A stretch of 64,000 nucleotides of DNA from Embiotoca jacksoni. Its lineage: Eukaryota; Chordata; Actinopteri; Embiotocidae. A program made the translations under genes and the position numbers. The notes below the pieces were generated by a model, which saw only the letters and a program-made list of their open reading frames with translations, was not told where the DNA came from and ran no database searches. Numbering within the stretch: the first letter of the stretch is position 1; every line of letters begins with the position of its first letter. The stretch spans positions 4,554,820-4,618,819 of the forward strand of contig JAKOON010000027.1 of the NCBI GenBank assembly GCA_022577435.1, read 5' to 3'. Below are positions 60,956 through 64,000 of the stretch, one piece after another.

Positions 60956-61542
60956 ATAAACACAGCAAAGGTTAAAGCTGTTAGTAGTTATCGAGCTAAA
61001 CTAGGCTAACAAAAAAACAAAAGATATTCCATTTACGATGATTAAAACAGAGAGAAAAGCAGGATATGCATTTGGTAAGCCAAAGAATGCAAATGTTTTT
61101 AATTTTTACTCGATAATCAACTTTAAAATGATCAAAATTGTCGACATTCTCTAATTCGAGTAATCCCTTTCACATTTCTCCATCACACACACTAAAACAA
61201 GCACACGTTGTAAATTTGGCCTTACTTTCAGACACCAAAGTACCACAAAAGTGCCCGAACAACATATTTCCTTATAGCCTCATGCAAGTATGAGGCAATA
61301 AATGGGCTTATCGATTCTATTCCAAAGCAATATAACAGAAAACTCACCACCTACGAAACTCTGGTGACATGTTTTCTCATGATTAAATTCTATTACAGTG
61401 TAAACAGCCACAGTAATACAAAATAAAAGTATGACAAATATACCTCATCTAACAGGCCTAATACCAGTTCTCTGTTCTTGTCTGGACAGTTGTTTACCTC
61501 TACTGAGCACAGCAACACGAGACGTGTTTGTCTTGTTCCGGG
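60956..61542. other. Unique AT-rich non-coding DNA
   Basis: A perfect POU octamer ATGCAAAT lies at 61087-61094. Nothing else was recognised. Confidence 0.4.
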
Positions 61543-61566
61543 GATGATGATGATGATGATGATGAT
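61543..61566. repeat. (GAT)8 trinucleotide repeat
   Basis: This is a perfect GAT run followed by GGTGGT. Minus-strand frames give His, Ile or Ser runs as artefacts. Confidence 0.9.
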
Positions 61567-63156
61567 GGTGGTATAACAGGACAAACAAACAGACTGACAA
61601 AAGCAAGTTCAAAGGAGCTAATGAGTAACTGAAGGTCAAACATTGGTGAAATATAGAACCGGACAAGGCGGTGTTTCTTTTTATTTTTTGGAGCCTGAAC
61701 GCAGCCACCAGGTCTTGGCTGCTTGCTTGTGCTGTGCCATGTTGAAACACTTCCTTTGCTCTTACATGCTTTGATTAGGCACTGAGTGGTCATTAATCAC
61801 AGCAGCGCTGTTGGACAAGGCTCAGTGAAACAGAGTGAGACCTAACGATGGTTTATGGCGAGAAGAACACCGTGGACGTGCGTTACAAAAGAGGTAGGTG
61901 CACAATCACATGCGGAAAGGCTTTAATGCACGGTGCAAATGCAGTAATAAAAAAAGGAAAATGCATGTCGAAGGAAAGATGAATATCTGTGACAGAGATT
62001 TTGCCAGAATATTCAAAGTGACAGGTTAAGATTTGATTCTCTTCGGAAAAACGATCACATCTAACATTCAAGAAGACATAATTGGTCATGACAAAAGCAA
62101 GACATAATGTAGTTTTACTGGCCAACTGGAGAAAATGCACATTTTGAAAGCTCAGATGTGACTTCTCCATAAATTTAATTTTTTGGGGGGCGGAGGACAT
62201 TAAATGCCCTTGTCCGTCCATCGCCAAAAAGTCATGCTGACACACCAAACCATTTCAACTTCAGCGTAGACTGTCAGTCAGTCTGACGTCAGCAGCGGCC
62301 AAACTTTTTATGCGCCAAACATGATGAAGTAGTTTTTTTCTAACTATTAGACCCTCGTCCAGCGCATTACTTAATGTTAAATTGTCAATTAAATTTTTAT
62401 CCTCCACTAGAAGAAAATCTTCAGCTGCATCTTTTATTCATCTGGCCTAGTTTGTGAGATACATAAAGACACACGATATAAAAGCACCTCTAAAGCTGTC
62501 TGTTCATTACTAAAGCCTTATTAACAGTCTGCAGTAACACCTTAATATCCACTGATTGGATGACCTCTTGTTTAAGTGAGGTGCCACCTTTAGGTCACCT
62601 TCTACGGACATGTGTGCGTGTAGGGGTGTTTGTATGCGTGCGGATGAGGTTTCCTTGCATTGAGAGCGTTCCTCTGAAACGGAACGGAATCAGTTAAAAG
62701 ATTCGAGAAACAAAAGGTGGGAAAGAATCCAAAAAAATAAATCCCTCGCTGAGTTTAGGAGTCACACCACATCAATTCAGAGTGAAATCTGCCTCAAAGC
62801 TGATACCTCACAGCTCATTTAACTCCACACTCATTTGTCATTCAAGGAATCCATGGCAGTCAGCGAGGCGCAAGCACGAAACTAACTGTCAGATGGACAC
62901 CTTTTGGCATAAAAGGCTTCTAAATGTATTCTTTCAGCATTAATTTTTACCTTTTCCAAATATTTAATAGCATCCAGCTGTCAAAAGGCCTTGAAATGAT
63001 TCTACTCAGATTCAGCAGACCTGAACAGTGATACTGAAAAGTGTGTACACTATCGTGTAAGAAACTTCTTTGAGCATTTGTGTGGAAAGATTTTCAGTCT
63101 GCTAAACCTCTTCGAAATGAAAACACATTCACAACTGCGGAGCGGTATATTTTCTA
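61567..63156. other. Unique non-coding DNA
   Basis: Nothing recognised. Around 62265-62300 the sequence CAGTCAGTCTGACGTCAG is a short imperfect inverted repeat. Confidence 0.4.
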
Positions 63157-63172
63157 TTTTTTTTTTTTTTTT
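63157..63172. repeat. (T)16 homopolymer
   Basis: This is a perfect T run. A (T)15 follows at 63385-63399. Confidence 0.9.
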
Positions 63173-63399
63173 AAAAGGGAGAGACACAGAAGTTTGTTCA
63201 TACTTATTGGCACAGGAGGCCACAGGAAACAGAAACAGAGACGTTCACATTCCCATTTGGAATCCACCCGAAAGCCCGTATCCATCCTTTATTTTCTCCA
63301 GCCCTTAAAATCAGATGAGGAAATAAAATCCAGAAGCATTTTTGGAAAGGAATTTGAGAGCAGAGTTGAAAAAAATTGTACTCATTTTTTTTTTTTTTT

Positions 63400-63948
63400 G
63401 GTACCTCTTGAAACAGGAAAAGTTAAATCTTTATCACACTTTAAAAAGAAAACCACACATGCACAACATTACATGAGGGTGATTAGGACCCAAGAGAGCT
63501 TCTGTCACCTGCCAAGCTAAAAAGAATAACCAAAAAAACAATAAAAATCTGTGTACTGTTAAGATGTCGAACAGTGGCCAAAACAAGTACGTGAAAATAT
63601 TTCCAAGGCTCAGTACACTTAAATCACAAGACGGTAAAATAGATTGATTTTCCAGGACAGCGGTACAAAATAGGTACTAACTCTCTGGCACTGTCATTTG
63701 TGGCAAACCCTGTACTCCAAACAGGTTAAACCTAAATCCATGACCTGTCTGCAAATGCCATTTGCCTCAGTCCCAACACATGGCTATATAGCGCATTAGT
63801 GAAAAGTCTCCGATTGGACGGATGAAAAGAAACCCTTAAACTTAACGGCTCCCGTTAAGTGCAAGGTGCACGAAATTCTCCTTTGCCCGCCCCCACATTT
63901 ATTCATCTATGGTCAATTTTACTTTGCTTATGAGTTACAGTGTAGTCT
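63400..63948. other. Unique non-coding DNA
   Basis: Nothing recognised. Confidence 0.4.
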
Positions 63949-64000
63949 GTGTAACTGTGTGTGTGTGTGTAGGTAGGTATATACTTTATTAATCCCCGAG
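63949..64000. repeat. Short (GT)n joined to the start of a common fish repeat end
   Basis: An impure GT run is followed by AGGTAGGTA and then ATACTTTATTAATCCCCGAG at the window edge. The last 20 bases match a motif that I recall as a very frequent end of fish interspersed repeats (usually TACTTTATTGATCCCCGAGG). The element continues beyond the window. Confidence 0.5.

Overview
This window reads as non-coding vertebrate DNA, most likely from a percomorph teleost fish. Three things support that: very frequent CA/GT microsatellites (18 arrays of about 30 bp or more), long A/T homopolymers, and several interspersed repeats that I recognise from memory as widespread in fish genomes. I found no protein-coding gene that I can name. 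Every longer open frame is either a translated microsatellite or an anonymous stretch with no recognisable domain, compositional signal or splice structure. No tRNA, rRNA, snRNA or CRISPR array was seen. The window is either a gene desert or the inside of a very large intron; the sequence alone does not decide which.

Layout. 0-9 kb: a decayed DNA-transposon copy (331-775), two CA arrays, then mostly unique DNA with blocks that look like conserved regulatory DNA, rich in homeodomain TAAT cores, octamers and E-boxes. 9-19 kb: a non-autonomous transposon with TGCGTTCA ends (9191-9659), a strong enhancer-like AT-rich block (10640-11060), a CCTAAACCTAACC-type repeat copy, and a compound tetranucleotide satellite. 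19-30 kb: a dense microsatellite zone with ten long CA/GT arrays, a (CT)25, a (TA)n and a TG-TA-CA hairpin. It also holds a duplicated 12-bp palindrome (21939-21981), a possible 9-nt microexon (22224-22232) and a CpG-containing conserved-looking block (23.3-24.2 kb). 30-46 kb: mostly unique DNA, more GT arrays, a cluster of eight TGACAG motifs (40938-41122), a common fish repeat ending in the TATACAGTCTATG motif (41295-41832), and a hAT-like end (45150-45304). 46-64 kb: mostly unique DNA with a few conserved-looking blocks, a second CCTAAACCTAACC-type copy, a nested hairpin (52990-53044), G-rich tracts, and the first bases of a common fish repeat at the right edge.

The best overall reading is a regulatory landscape: TF-site-rich blocks separated by microsatellites and old transposon fragments. 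The calls of conserved regulatory DNA rest on motif density and composition only. A multi-fish alignment would be needed to confirm any of them, and no new biological system is demonstrated here.
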